From Hymenolepis diminuta (lineage: Eukaryota > Platyhelminthes > Cestoda > Cyclophyllidea > Hymenolepididae): a stretch of DNA of 64,000 nucleotides. Location: NCBI GenBank assembly GCA_900708905.1, contig CAADRB010000014.1:1862454-1926453 (forward strand), in the 5' to 3' direction. The position numbers and the translations under genes were made by a program. This document shows positions 23,301 to 35,746 of the stretch, in pieces (position 1 is the first letter of the stretch; every line of letters starts with the position of its first letter). A model generated the notes under the pieces. It was not told where the DNA came from. It was given only the letters and a program-made list of their open reading frames with translations, and made no database searches.

Positions 23301-24289
23301 CCTTTCCGTTAACCTACTTGGTTTTGTAAAAATCGGCTGAACTGAATTGATCATGATATTGTACTGTGGCAAAAGTAGAGTTCCCGTATTGCGTTTTCGA
23401 AATACAAGTGTCTGTAAGTGGCGAAATAGTTTGGCCACAGTGACATTATTTGTACAAGGTGTATGTTGTATGAGGATTTGTGTGCTGATAGTTGTTTGTT
23501 CGCGTGCGTGTGTATACGTGTATTAGATTCGGTCGATTTTGTACATTCGGATGAACACAATTGCTATCAAAACACATGCTCATACTCTAGATCATGTACA
23601 TACGTACGAATAAATTTTTGTGCTCATAAATTTATAACTGATTGATGGTCACGAGATTCTAATTTCATCCTATCGTAGCGAGCTAGGTCTAAACAAGGGT
23701 TGTTATGACAATTTTATAAACGAAGGCCTAAAGGTGTATAAGGTTGAGAAAGATACAAAAGCGTACTAAGAAGCATAATTAACGGTAGAGTGGGAGAAAG
23801 CAACCATCTTTCCACAATGACTGCTTCCGTCTCCGGCAGTACGGGATTGTGGCTGAACGTATCTCTGGCCATAGCCTCTCATTGGTTTCTTTACGCCCAT
23901 GTGGGTCTGTGTGTTGACATGTACTCGGTCAGTTGTCAAGGGTGTTAGCTTAACCTACTTCCATTTCCTCTCTTACAGCGTACTTGATAGGTTGCACTGT
24001 CCTATTCTTTATAAACTCTAATGGTATTTTTACATTATCAAGGGCTGTTTCTCTAGAGCAATAGCACTCTACTTTATTATCAAATAACGAGGAAAGTGAT
24101 TGAAGATAGATCAGTTATAGACCTTTTTTTGAGAGTTGAGAAGAGGTTATTCTCTTCTAATTACTCCTGTTAGTCAAGTTAATTTGTACTGAGTTAGTCA
24201 AATGAATAAATGGTTTTCACAGTAATAAGTAGATTTTGAAAATCCTCTTCTGGATGCAAAGTAGTTTTTTTCTTTTCAGACTCACTTTC

Positions 24290-25330
24290 CTGTCCGATGC
24301 TCTGTGGTGGTCTCAGTGTTAACTAATCTTTTAAGATGCTTATAGTGTATTAAGCTTCTCGTGGGTTTTCCATACGTAGATGTCTTCTCTATGCGTCCTC
24401 AGGATAAATATTCCGTTTTCTTTAATCTCATTTGTTTTAAAATTTCTTAAAATTATTTTAACAAACTTCTATCCTAATTTGGTAACTTATAAGTCATCGA
24501 CATTTTCAGTGGCCAAACTCTCGTCTTTGAGATTTTGATGCGTAATTTCATGATTTGTTTAATCGAGTCCTTTGGTAAAATATCGATTATTAAAGGGCAG
24601 TAGGGTGGGATATGGAAGAGTTCGTTTACCAGAATATTTTTCCTTTTAGTGTTCTTTGACCATCCTCTTCCTAGTCACCACGAATAGTGCTATTAGTGAT
24701 TATTTAAATTACTTTTGCATAAAAGATGAATTTTATTTGCAGTGATGGTATCTGAATGAACAGTTTGCCATATCTCTGTTTGTATTTCTAGTTGCCTTAG
24801 CTGTTAATTCGTTCTAGCTAATAGCTAAGCTAACTTTCAAGGACACTGTGGTTAGCTTTGTAAAGTACTCACTCTAAAATAGGACGGAGGTGCGTCTGCT
24901 CAAAGTTATTTGCCTACAGTGTGGTTATCTTCTTTATGCTCCCTGAGTATAATTATTCGCATCACCTTTCTGTTTTGTTTGCGGTGAATTTCTTAGAAAA
25001 TCAAAAGGTTATGGCTTAGCGAGTTTTTCCATCTTGGGTTTTTGACTTTTAGGTAATGGATACTTTCAGTGATTGTAGTCGAGTTCTTTTGGAATATATC
25101 GATCACCAAATCTATGTATGTTTTTGTAGTAAACAATTTGTTTTATTTCTATTCACTCACCAGTGAAGCCATCTTTCGGATACCTTAGTTCACACTAAAG
25201 TACTTGATCTCATCTAAGTACCAAAGTAGGACAGAAATTTGTCTGCTCGAAATTGCTTGCTTTAATTAGGCTTATCTTTCATAACTTAATGTAAATGTGG
25301 TTTGAAGCCTTTTCTTTCGTGAAGTGGGTG
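24290..25330. repeat. Diverged tandem-like repeat array
   Basis: At least two, partly three, related blocks follow each other in direct orientation. AAATAGGACGGAGGTGCGTC at 24877 recurs as AAGTAGGACAGAAATTTGTC at 25223, both followed by TGCTC-AA-TT-TTGC. Another pair is 24395-24600 against 24925-25110, with shared CGACATTTTCAGTG/GGATACTTTCAGTG and TCGAGT-CTTT(T)GG-A-TATCGAT. Units differ in length because of indels. No coding content was recognised. Confidence 0.45.
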
Positions 25331-28300
25331 TTTTATATCCTCTCGTGTATGGTATATGATATTACTGATGACTTTTATAAGTAAGTGGTGTATCAAACGC
25401 TCAATGTTGGCATTCAACTTCTAAACTAGTATAACAGAACCGAGCATGATGCACTACGGTGGCAATCTTGGCTTCTAGATACACATTATTGCTCTTAGGA
25501 CATTTCTACAACCACGCTGTGCTTTTCACGTCGCCTAATGATTTGATTTTCTACCTAAGCTGATGACAGTCAGTTTACTGAAAACGAAAATAGGTTTGTT
25601 TATTTATAAAGGAAGGAAAATTCGTTTAGTGTATTAATAAAAATTGAAATAGAATTCAATCCATTGCTCTTGTTGAATTTCTTCTCGAACACTTCGAAGC
25701 TGCATTTATCGTAGTTTGTTTTAGCGGTATCAGTTATTTGAATGTTCGTCAACGGGTCCCGAATGCATGATACGCATCTCAAATGTTACATTGGTGACAT
25801 TGAGTCAATATTGCTAAAACCCCATGGCAAAGCAAAAGAACTATTTGCCCATAGGGAAATTATCTAAAAACAAGGAATTGTGGATTATTACTTTTGAAAG
25901 GGGGATCAGGTAGAAGTGTGGAGCAGAGTTCAGGTATTAAAACAAAGACTTCAGAATTTTCTCCCTAAAGTTGACATTAGAGTTTTCTTAAAGAATCTTC
26001 GAGAAAACATCAACACATCCTTTCGAACAGAATATCTCGAATCCCAGGGACCAAATCTCCTGCCCTTCAAATTATTTGCCCACTATTGTAGCTATACATC
26101 CGCTTGTGCAAATAGTATAATGTATAATAACTTTATAGGTAAACGGACATTAAGTTCAATTAAATAATTGTTAATATCGTTGATCCATTTCATCATTCAG
26201 CTTGTTTTCGAATTACTGGCTTATTTTCTTTTGACTCGTTCATTTAGAGAATAAATTAGCAAATCTTTTGGAATTTTCTGGTCTGATATGTACACTGTGG
26301 TCACTCGGCCACCACGGGGTGTATGCGGATACATATTGGTATATATTTGTGTGTGATTTTTAGATCTCGGACAGTACACGTACTCACACATATTGATCGA
26401 TTTGCTGTCTTATAGCGAACGTACTTGCTGAGAAAGCTACCTGTGTGTTTTTTGGCTATATGTCCTTTAGAGGTCTTTTGGTGATCGTAGCAAAGCTTTA
26501 TTCCAGAAAGTTCTAGTTCATTTGGTCTTGAGCCTGTACACGAACTCATATCACCTCGGGTTATCTTTTTTGTACTGCTACTATTATTATTCATGACAAA
26601 GCAGTAAACTTTTTACAAACTTTAATCATCTGAACGGTTCAATAAGGGATAAAACGGGAAGGGGGAAGAGTCAACTGGATTAAGAAATCCCAAGTTTAAC
26701 TTTACTTTAATTGTTGGGGAGAGCGTAATATATCACGTTTCATATCTTATAATTTGACCCCTTGTTTCCCGGGAGGGTTTATGTAAGTGAGATGTTTGCT
26801 GCTATCTCAGAATGTGTTGTTTTCACAAATATCTTTTGAGTAGATCGGCATCGAATTATATGTTAATGGCGATATTGTGCCTTATGGCGTCTTAACCACA
26901 TCTGTCTCTTGTAAGACTTAAAACAACCGGAAACTAAGCACTCGTATCTCCCGTTGCGCTTAAGAAGCAGTAAGCCCGTAGATAGTGCAAGAGCGTTTCT
27001 TTTGTGCAAACTGATGACCACTTCGTACTTTACTGTTTTGGCTAGAAGTCCTTTAAAATGGGGGTCTACGGTTGTCTATTTTAGTCATGACCGTGACGTC
27101 AAACCAAAAACTTCCTTAGCATCTTAATCGATTCGTCTTAGCCATAACTTTGTGCAAACTTTCCTTCTAATTTTCCTAATAACTGATGACTCGAAAGATA
27201 ATTAGGGAGGCTTCAAGGCAACTCAAAGACGAAACCTTCTTTTATGATACTCAGCTGTTGAATTTCTCAAAAGAATCCACTAAGCTAACTCTTCACATGT
27301 CATGCCTCTGAGAGCGTAATCCTAAAATTAGCCTTCTCGAAGTGTTAAGGTTATCTCTTTTGAATACTTCATTTTTCGCAATGTTTTCACATTGAGCAAT
27401 ACAACTGGGTTGGTGTTGTTTAGCAAAGTATATTTTGTATTCGTCCGTTCATTGGGAGGTCGGTACTGTCGGATGGAAAAATTATTAAGGTCATTTGACC
27501 TTAGTTAATTAAGGACACATAAAAAAGTATATTTTCTCTCACCTCCCGTTTGTACCTGCACGTATACACACCGTCCGTATAAATTAAAATTGTGATTGAA
27601 TAGAATTCATGTTTTTTACCACTTCATGTTTGTAAGGCAGTATTTCAGCAGTTTATGGAATTTAATAAACTCAGTAATTGAAATAGGTAACACTGGTTGT
27701 CAGTGGACTGGTGGCAAAGTGCGATTTTCAAACCTAGGATAAGTTTAGGAAAAGAGCATTTGCCCAAATGATCTCTGCGTATCATCTGAAGAAATCATTA
27801 CGAAATGAATCTTACCTATTCTCTACTGTAGGCTACATCATCGTCAATCGATTATATGTCTTCTCAGTTTTCGTTTGAATTGAATATTTCCCGAAACTAT
27901 GTTCCGGAAATTCAGAGTATCACATTGAGTTTGGTTTTCTAGATTATTAATCAACACATTTCTAGGATACTTATTGGATCCGAACATTTTCTGATCAATT
28001 GGTATCGATTACATGATCGAGTATTTTTATTGATTGAATAAGTCGCCATATTGTCGGTTGGAGTTGTCTCATAATTTTTTATTTGCGTTGCCACCCTTCA
28101 TTTAATTAGCATTGCTTATGTCATTCACCAAATGTACAGCAAAGAATGTCGAAACCACTACAACTGACTTGGTAGGCTAGCTTTTATTGCTATCATCAAA
28201 ACTTAATATGATATTGGACCGAATCTTAATACTAATTAAGCCGGTGTTGTGTACTTTAGAGTCATAAGTCTATCCGGATATATACTTTTCTGTCCTATCT

Positions 28301-30285
28301 TTTTTTCTTGAATGTACTAGTCTCAATTCTCTCTCTCCCTCTCTCTCTCTTTCTCGATTAAGAGTAGGTTTTTTATTTGGTCATAGCAATTTCGATTTTT
28401 ATTCTTTGGACAGACTTTCCGGTATTTATCTCTTTGGGAGTATCTGTTATTGTACGTATTCGGGAACTTTTTTCCTCAGGGTTGTTGACACTTGAAGAAA
28501 TTTATGGCTGAAATGCAATAGTTAAAACGGTAGTAATTTATGTTCTATCAGTAAAGTTGTGAAGCGTGTTTACCTCTGGCTTCGTAGTATTCGTGCTCAA
28601 AAAAGCCCAAATTTGTCCGTTGGGTACAGGTTCAGGTTAATTGTATTAATGCTGTTTAACATAAAAAATTTTTCGTGTTCGGCATCTTACTTTGGTTTAA
28701 TTTTGATTGAAACAGAATTCAGACCATTTTTCATATACGAAGACCGGATATGAATTCACGGCTATTTGGTGAAAACAGTTCGTATCAAAAATACAATTTG
28801 AAGAGGAGAGGGGGAGATGGATAATATTCACCGAAACATTTACTGAACGATGGAGAAAGCGGAAATCAAAGATTTCTATGTATCTTGAGTTGAGGTTCAT
28901 GCTTCTCGGTCTTTATTATTAGATGCCGATTTTAGAGGGAAGACTCGCTCGTTTTGCATTCCTATAATCTCGTATTTCACAAATCAGTTCTAATTTGTCT
29001 AATAGAAAAAATAAGTAGAACATTCCAAATTTATCACATTTAAGAGATTGGATGGTGGCATCACTTCAATTTTTAAAGATAAAAACTAAAGCTTACTGGT
29101 AGTACAACTTATATAAATTACTCGTCAATGTTTCTAACTCTGATATTTCTATCGGACCAAACAATTGGATATCAAAGGGAGTCTTGATAGGACCAACCAA
29201 TCTCAAGTTCACTTATTTGCACTACATCTATAAATGTATACCGAGGGAAAAATTCGTTATGTGAATGCAATTGTAGTAAGAGCCAGAATCGTATAATTTA
29301 GATGACCTGAATACAATGCATAGAATTCTACAAACGTGATCGTACTAGATTTTCCGATTACTGTTCTTCCTTGTTCGTATCTAAAATGAAGTCTCTTCAC
29401 TCCCATATTCATGGTTAACTCAGTAGTCCTATATAGACAGTTATACCTACTTAAGTAAGGTGAAGGAAACCGTCACTTGAGCCAAAGATCTTTCTCCTTC
29501 CTTTTTTCATTGGTCTTAGTTTTCATAGTCACAGTATCCTAGAATTGATAGGTGACCATTCATCGTTACATCAGTTCTACATCAAAAACAACGTACATAA
29601 GGCGCATTTTAAGATCTTTGTTTGTTGAAATAAGACAATATGATGCGATATATTCTATCACTTCTTTAATTAATTAACGCGAAACCTAATGCAAGTTTTA
29701 TTATGCTAGCCGGAATCTTCATACCTCACAGATCAACTTTTCCCTAGGAATTTCAACTGGGAACTAATACGTGCCTTATCTTTTAGTGGGAGAGAGTATT
29801 GTCATCTATAAATGTTTATTAGAGTTTCGTTGTGTTGCCGTTTCCATTTGCGTAACTCTTTTAGATTGGTTTTATAACCATAAGTAAGTTTAGTGTCTCA
29901 CTGAACTGAATTTAAAGTCGCCAGAATTCGACTTTCCGATAAGGAAAAATGTATAGTTCCAGGTCTCAGTTTAATGTAAGGTAAGTTTTTCTGTAGTAGA
30001 ATCTACCAATTTTTGTTATTCGCCCCAAGTACATGGCTATTTTGTCAGCTACTGGGTCAGATCCGGTTAAATCATGAATTCAAATGCTCTCTTTTTACCT
30101 CTTCCTCTAAGCTACTGACGCTGTTGTAATTGAGTTATCTTAATCTTCGACCCCCTCCCCCTTTGTTGTTACGACAAGTGTCCATCAAATGTATGCACAG
30201 TCAAGTTAAAAAGTAAATACATGCAAATTTGCAGATATAGAGTCGGCCAAAAGTAGTATTTGTTGAGGAGCCGGTGGGGGAGAGG
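25330..30285. other. Non-coding T-rich tract
   Basis: No gene recognised. A CT microsatellite-like run lies at 28330-28355. Open frames of 60-97 codons present here show no domain and no splice context worth calling. Confidence 0.45.
28329..28356. repeat. CT-rich simple repeat
   Basis: An interrupted run of CT dinucleotides with a CCC interruption, typical microsatellite sequence in a non-coding tract. Confidence 0.7.
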
Positions 30286-30777
30286 GAGGGAGGGTTGTTT
30301 TAACTCCGCCCTCTGCTTCTTCAACTGCACTCACACAGCCTGTACACACGACGTAACATCTCTGCTATTAGTCACCTGCAACTCCACCCATTTCACGTAG
30401 ACGTTCGTTCGTGCACACAGTGTGATGTGAGCGACAACGTCACCCAAGAGACCGAGTGAGAAGGCCATCGCGAGACTAGAATGAACGCGCTAGTGATTGC
30501 CGTTCATTCAGTGAGAGTGAGATCTTGTTTGAGCACGTCTGCTCACCATCATCGTCTCATCATCCACCTGCACACATAAGCGAACATGAGAGAGTACGGA
30601 TCGTGCAAGTATGTGTGATTGTAGTTACTTGGCGACTGTTACTCCTACTAGCGTGTTTCTGTAATACTTCAGACATGCAGCCGTAGACAGTTAGACAGCA
30701 TCAGACAGTGACGTTAATTCTTGATGCCTAGGCTGTAGGTTGTCTCAGCCGGTCAGAGGTCTATGCTAGAATGGGAG
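30275..30777 (+). promoter_or_regulatory. GC-richer promoter-like island with donor
   Basis: A purine run (GGGGGAGAGGGAGGGAGGG) is followed by a GC box CCGCCC at 30306 and a CRE-like TGACGTTA at 30709. Three AGACAG boxes sit at 30685, 30693 and 30703. The island ends at a G/GTAAAT donor after 30777. No long open frame spans it. The simplest reading is a promoter plus non-coding 5' exon on the plus strand, perhaps an upstream promoter of the HTH-psq gene 3.3 kb further on. That link is inference. It may equally be an enhancer. Confidence 0.4.
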
Positions 30778-31229
30778 GTAAATATATAAGCTGAACAAAG
30801 TATATGTAGAGGATAGAACAATTTGAAAGTTTCCATTCTGTAAAGCACCGATTTCTTTTTAATTCCGATTAGTGATCAGAGCTTTATGTGCCAGGACAGA
30901 ATTCGAGCTTATGTGTGTTTAACCAGAAACTAGAAATCCGTTAGATCGGAAGTGAAATTATGTATGGAGCTAAAAAGCTGGACACAGTGCAATTTGAAGT
31001 AAAATAAGAATGTATCTTCCACTGAAAGTATTCCTCTATGCATTCACGCTCCTAGAACATATTCAAAGTCGAATTAAGGTTAGTTTTGTTGGCTAAAAGT
31101 ATTTAATTTACGGTTTTTATAACCGTTTTGTTTCTCAAACTAGATCGAATTTAGTTGAATGCCGAAGCAAAGTTTGTGACATCTATCTCAAATTCTTATT
31201 ACCAAAACTATTATTTTGCATGGGTTTAG

Positions 31230-31281
31230 AAAAAGGAATTGATGTCTGTCTGTATTAACTTGAGACTTCAATTCCCTTTTT
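31230..31281. repeat. Short inverted repeat (hairpin)
   Basis: AAAAAGGAATTGA at 31230 pairs with TCAATTCCCTTTTT at 31268 with one extra C, giving a stem of about 13 bp and a 25-nt loop. Function unknown. Confidence 0.6.
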
Positions 31282-31711
31282 AAGTTAATACTCAAGAATG
31301 GATATTTTGTAGTCCAAGGCTGAGAAATGGATATGTTTTGCGGATTTGGAGTTTATTTTCCAGTCGTTTTTTTTCCTAAATCAGATCAGACTTGTAAAAA
31401 ACATCGTTTTTCTGGTGTTGGTCAGAAGTAGTTCAAGGCATTGCTTATAAGGGAATGAGGATGTCATTTTAATTGCTGACCTCTTGTCCTTATAGCCTTT
31501 TTTAAAAACCATTCCTAATTTTTTGCTAATAGCAGCCATTCGTTATTCAATCACATTCATTGCAAGATTTTTCGTTCTATTATACGAGAAGTTTAGGTGA
31601 TATGATTTCATACCTTCCCAAGTCCATTTGGAGAAGTATTCATAGCACTTGCTCTAGGTAGAGGAAGGGTATCTTTGAACCGCCCTTATGAGAAGCTCAC
31701 ATTCTACGATT

Positions 31712-31822
31712 TCTCACATTCGCCGGAATCAACCATTACCGTTGGTCACCCTCGTCACCGGATGCGCACCAACAGACGTTGATCTCACGACCTCTGACTT
31801 GACACGTTGACCACTAATTTTA
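31712..31822 (-). repeat. Degenerate tRNA-like SINE copy
   Basis: Read on the minus strand it gives AGTGGTCAACGTGTCAAGTC, AGAGGTCGTGAGATC, then TTGGTGCGCATCCGGTGACG and GGGTGACCAACGGT. This is the best-preserved copy of the family in the window and the one used as reference for the others. Confidence 0.55.
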
Positions 31823-32284
31823 CAACGTTCCTTTCTTCAATTATATTTTCTAGCAATCAATCCACAAGGCAAAGAAGATTGTTGTCATCATCCGACGTTC
31901 TTAAGCGGTCCAAATCCCAGATAGCAATTGAATTCAGATATCCATTTTGTATATCGTATTATGATTAATATAACTGCGACTTAATCTAGCTTTGGTGATA
32001 GTATCATTTTCTGCTTTAACACTTAAAGGTGACCAACGTAAGAATACAGGAATGTTCTTCTCTTAACTTTTGAAGGCCAGAAGAACTGACTAAAATGTTA
32101 GTATTTTCGATTTCTGCAACTTCTTAAGTGTCCGGATAGGTGGCCAAGGCTTCTTGTATTATAGCTTTGAGTTTTAATGATCTTAAATGGAATTTGTTCC
32201 ATAAGTAGCAGTTCTATACGAACTCTAAAAATTCACACAAGGAGATCTAAGTTAATGACCATTTATTCCATCTTTTATAATGGC

Positions 32285-32352
32285 GGTAGTGGTCTTGCAG
32301 TCGAAATGCTCGTCTACTAAATCAGAGATCACAAGAACTGTCATCCAGCTAA
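32285..32352 (+). repeat. Degenerate tRNA-like SINE copy (head only)
   Basis: GTAGTGGTCTTGCAGTCGAAATG followed by AAATCAGAGATCACAAGAAC resembles the first half of the family (A-box-like region plus AGTCAGAGATCACGAG). The second half is not preserved. Confidence 0.4.
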
Positions 32353-33789
32353 CGGTGCAGTTTCTCATTAGAGAGGCTTGAAAGTGCTACTTTATTGTGG
32401 GTGTTGAAATGGGCGTCTTTTTATCTTTTATACACATAGGACGTCTGCAAATTGCATCCTTCATTCTAACCTTTTTCTTTATTGTAGATGTCTGAAATTC
32501 GCTCGGAGTCACCAGTAAGTGCTCAAGTGGGACCTTTGTATCCCTGTACTCCCTATTGATTATCGATTCGGACATATACTTCGTCCTCTTTCCCACAACC
32601 GATATTCGGACAGTCAAGTTCATTTTTTGCATAGGGGAAGGGGGGATGAGGTCTTTTCTATACCGCCTTAATCTTGTGAGAAAATCGATAATCCTGTCCT
32701 CTTTATGTTCGTATTTGAGGACGTTTAAATTCCATGCTCATATAAGGAAACTTAATGCCTGCTGGGAGTTTCTAATTTTAACGATTCCAATACGGCCGCT
32801 CCATTAAAATTCTATTGGGGTCACGTTCGCTTCTTTATTGCATTAACTTTTTAAATCCAGATTGATTGATAATAAATGATCTCACTTTTGTATGGTTTTA
32901 GGTAGAACGTCCGTGTGGGTGTTGGCACACAATTTAATTGATTTTAAGTTTTTCTGATGCAATCTGAATGAATGAACTATTTTAACTGTTATCTGAAGAT
33001 AGACTTATAACGGTGGGGAGCGAAATTTGAAGATCTTCGTTTTAAAACATGGATTTATTTGTGATTGTGTTGCTTCTTTGTCATTAAGGTCTTCAAGTCT
33101 TGACACACTTTGGGGAGATTCTATTCGGTTGAAGCTAATGTTTTAGAATGATTAGGCAGAGATTTTGCTAAATGTTGGTTTTCAGGAGCAAGGGTGTTTT
33201 CCTTTTCGTAATACCGCATTTAAGTAAGAATTAAAGCGTACACCCGATTTTACAAAGTTTAAAAATTAGGATGGTGATGTTACACAGTTGTATGTTGGTA
33301 TAAGTTTTTCTTCTAATAGCTAGGATATTAGTTGCGTGATATTATATGAGTTTAACATTGCAGAGCTCATCAGAATTTACTAGTTCTGTCGAATTTCAAG
33401 AACCAAGACGATTCTTTAAGCGGGTGCTCAAGTCTGAGTCTTTGCTATTGGGAATTATGACAATTTGGTAATATATAGTATTTGATTCGTTTGCGAACAT
33501 TGTATTGTATTTTACAAGCTAAACAGCTTGCGCTTCATCACTTTTTTGGTTTGTTAACTGATTAGGGAAATACCTTAATTTGAATGTGGTAAGTTTTTCT
33601 TTGAAGAATGTTGGTATGGAGCATTCAATAATTTATAACTCTATTCGAACCACCATTCGTTTCAATGTTCTACTTTTTATTGGCTATTTTATCGAATTAG
33701 AAATAAATTAGGGTGAAATACATTTTAGTGCCTTGAATTTATGGATATAGTGCATAAGTGTTAGGAGAGCAGCCAAAAGACAGCACGCA

Positions 33790-33965
33790 GCCAATGAAAT
33801 TCTACCTGAGAAAGTGCGTGCAACTCAAAGGTCTAACGTCCAGTGATGCTCATTCGGCAACCAATCACACGTATTGTGTGTTGTTACTTTGCTCTTATTG
33901 GTTTGCCGTCTTACTTGCACTCATATAAAAATAAGGTCGCATCATCCATGTGAGCATTCGTGATC
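33790..33965 (+). promoter_or_regulatory. TATA/CCAAT core promoter of HTH-psq gene
   Basis: TATAAAAA at 33924-33931 lies 104 bp before the ATG. Upstream are CCAAT boxes at 33792 and 33860 and an inverted one (ATTGG) at about 33897. A TCAGT initiator-like sequence sits near 33965, some 35 bp after the TATA box, leaving a short 5' UTR of about 70 nt. The element order and spacing are textbook; transcription was not tested. Confidence 0.65.
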
Positions 33966-34034
33966 AGTGTTCGTTCGCGTAAACGCTCACAACTATAAAA
34001 GTTAACTGGACTCACGTATGTAATAGAATTTATC

Positions 34035-35622
34035 ATGGCTAACATTGATCCAAACGCTTCATCCAATGGTGGTATGAACACGACCCCGCCTATTGATGTA
34101 ACTTCAAGTAGCATAACCGCCCCTTCATCTACAGTTGTATCCATGGAATCCTCAAATTTTTCAGCCGATATATCCCTTCCTTTAACCCTACCATCTTCAA
34201 ATTCCACTCCGACTACCACTAGTAGTAGTACCGATGTGGTTGTCAAGACTGAATCCCTCTCAAATGCTCCCACAAGCACCCCCGTGATAACGTCGACAAC
34301 GACGGCAACTACAACAACAACCCGATCTCCTCCCTTGAAACGACCTCGGCATAAACCGGGCGAACGAAAGGAACTTCTTGAAAGAGCTGTGCGCGATGTG
34401 AGAGAGGAGAATATTTCAATGCGCAAAGCGGCATCGCGGTACAACTTAGCGAAATCATCCCTCTGTGATTATGTCCGTAAGAACCATATTGTACTTCCAA
34501 ATAATCGATGTCGACCAAGTGCTGCTGCGTCGGCTGCTGCTGCTGCTGCTGCAGCAAACAACTCCAATTCCACAAATCATCAAAATCATCTTGGAGGGGG
34601 TTCATTGCTTTCTGGAATGCAGCAACAACATCAACAGTCTTTGAATCATGCAGGAGGTGGAGGAGGAGGTTTGTTCAACCTCTCTGCAGAATCAATGAGA
34701 AATAACCACCCTACCACGACCAAACTTGAAAGTCCCTGGAGCAATGTTTCTGGTCTTCCAACTCAAGTACCAATGCAGAATTGGAGTTCTTTTCCCCTGA
34801 CCTCTCTCAAGACTTTGAGTGGCTTGACACATATTTCATCGACCCCATCTCCAAAGCAACAACACAACGAAGTAAGTTTCTCTTAATCTTAATTGTTTTC
34901 TTTCAATACTCTCTCGACTTATGAAGCGTTTTTAATTCCGATTGTAGATATCCAACAGTGATGTTCATTCTCCCCTTGAAGACAACCTCAATGGAAACAC
35001 GGCTGTGAATACCTCATCTTCTACATCCTTCATTTGTACCCCAATTACTTCAGAGACGATAGAAGGACAGTCTATCACGACAACGGCGCCCTTTTTTAAT
35101 TCCACACCAGCCGCAGCGGCTCAACTTCTCAATCCTACTGGCGTTGATGCTGCGCGTTCTTTAGCAACAATTTATGCCGCCTCTACGCAACAACAGAACA
35201 ACTCCAATAATAACAACGCCAATTCCCAACTTACTCCCAACCTACTACCTACTGTGACTCAGTCGACGCCAACTCTTCCTAATGCCGCTGCTGCATCTGT
35301 ACCACTAGTCTTTCCCAACCCAGATACGAGCGTATTGAATGACTCCCTTCAGCGTATTCTCCTCGCTGCTCGTGGACAACCGAATTTTGGGGATCTATTT
35401 CTCCCACCACCTGCGCCCTCACCTGTGATCAATTGTTTTTCGTCAATCCCCCCAGAGATGAAGAATAAACTCACCCTGCCGAACATTCTCAGCTCACTCA
35501 TTTCCGCGAATACTGTTAATACCAATTCGGCGACGAATACTACTACTAATAGTAATGCTTGTAGCGGTGCTGCTGCTGTTGTCACTGATAATGCCATTGC
35601 TGTAAGCACGCTCCTCGCCTAA
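34035..35622 (+). CDS. HTH-psq (Pipsqueak-type) transcription factor
   Basis: A probable nuclear DNA-binding regulator. Exon 1 is 34035-34871 (279 codons) and exon 2 is 34948-35622 (stop TAA), both phase 0, giving 503 residues. Residues 1-95 are Ser/Thr/Pro-rich. Residues about 97-155 form a basic stretch (KRPRHKPGERKELLERAV) and a psq helix-turn-helix (SMRKAASRYNLAKSSLCDYV). Low-complexity linkers follow: an Ala run near 163-174, then Gln/His- and Gly-rich segments, and an Asn/Thr/Ala-rich exon 2 with no further domain. The psq fold is shared by Pipsqueak, E93/LCOR-type and CENP-B/transposase-derived proteins, and I cannot assign the subfamily. A GTAAGC donor-like site inside the last codons (after 35601) would allow in-frame splicing into the DNPEP first exon at 35744 instead of stopping. 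A TATA promoter precedes it. Confidence 0.8.
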
Positions 35623-35746
35623 CACACTTTGGGGGTTATGTCCAAATCGATATTAAGAGAGAGAGAGAGGGTGGGGTATATAGTGGTTATTTCTTTTCGA
35701 CGAATTAATAACTAATTTGTTTTTTTCTTCCCTCTGTGTGTAGCGT
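35602..35746 (+). promoter_or_regulatory. Short gap or intron between HTH-psq stop and DNPEP start
   Basis: Only 124 bp separate the HTH-psq stop (35622) and the DNPEP ATG (35747). The gap holds a GA microsatellite-like run (35656-35669) and a long pyrimidine tract ending in TGTGTGTAG, a strong splice acceptor, three bases before the ATG. It can be a cis-intron from the donor at 35602 or a spliced-leader trans-splicing site in a two-gene transcript. Confidence 0.55.

Larger units (their letters stand above)
18250..24290. other. T-rich non-coding tract with local duplications
   Basis: The plus strand is markedly T-rich here (for example 32 T to 10 A in 20041-20100). A 156-codon plus-strand frame at 19127-19597 is rich in Leu/Ser/Phe with no recognisable domain and is judged a by-product of this bias. 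A diverged duplication is listed separately. A GC-richer patch at 18640-18860 contains short hairpins (GTGGTT-GAAT-AACCAC at 18789-18804) but no identified RNA. Confidence 0.5.
30780..33780. other. Non-coding stretch upstream of HTH-psq gene
   Basis: No exon recognised. It contains a short inverted repeat (31230-31281) and two degenerate SINE-like copies. Plus-strand T richness continues. Confidence 0.45.

Noticed and set aside
33911..34444. 177-codon minus-strand frame opposite the HTH-psq exon
   Set aside because: It is the shadow of a Ser/Thr/Pro-rich coding exon; the Val-rich composition mirrors the sense ACN/TCN codons. The psq helix is on the plus strand.
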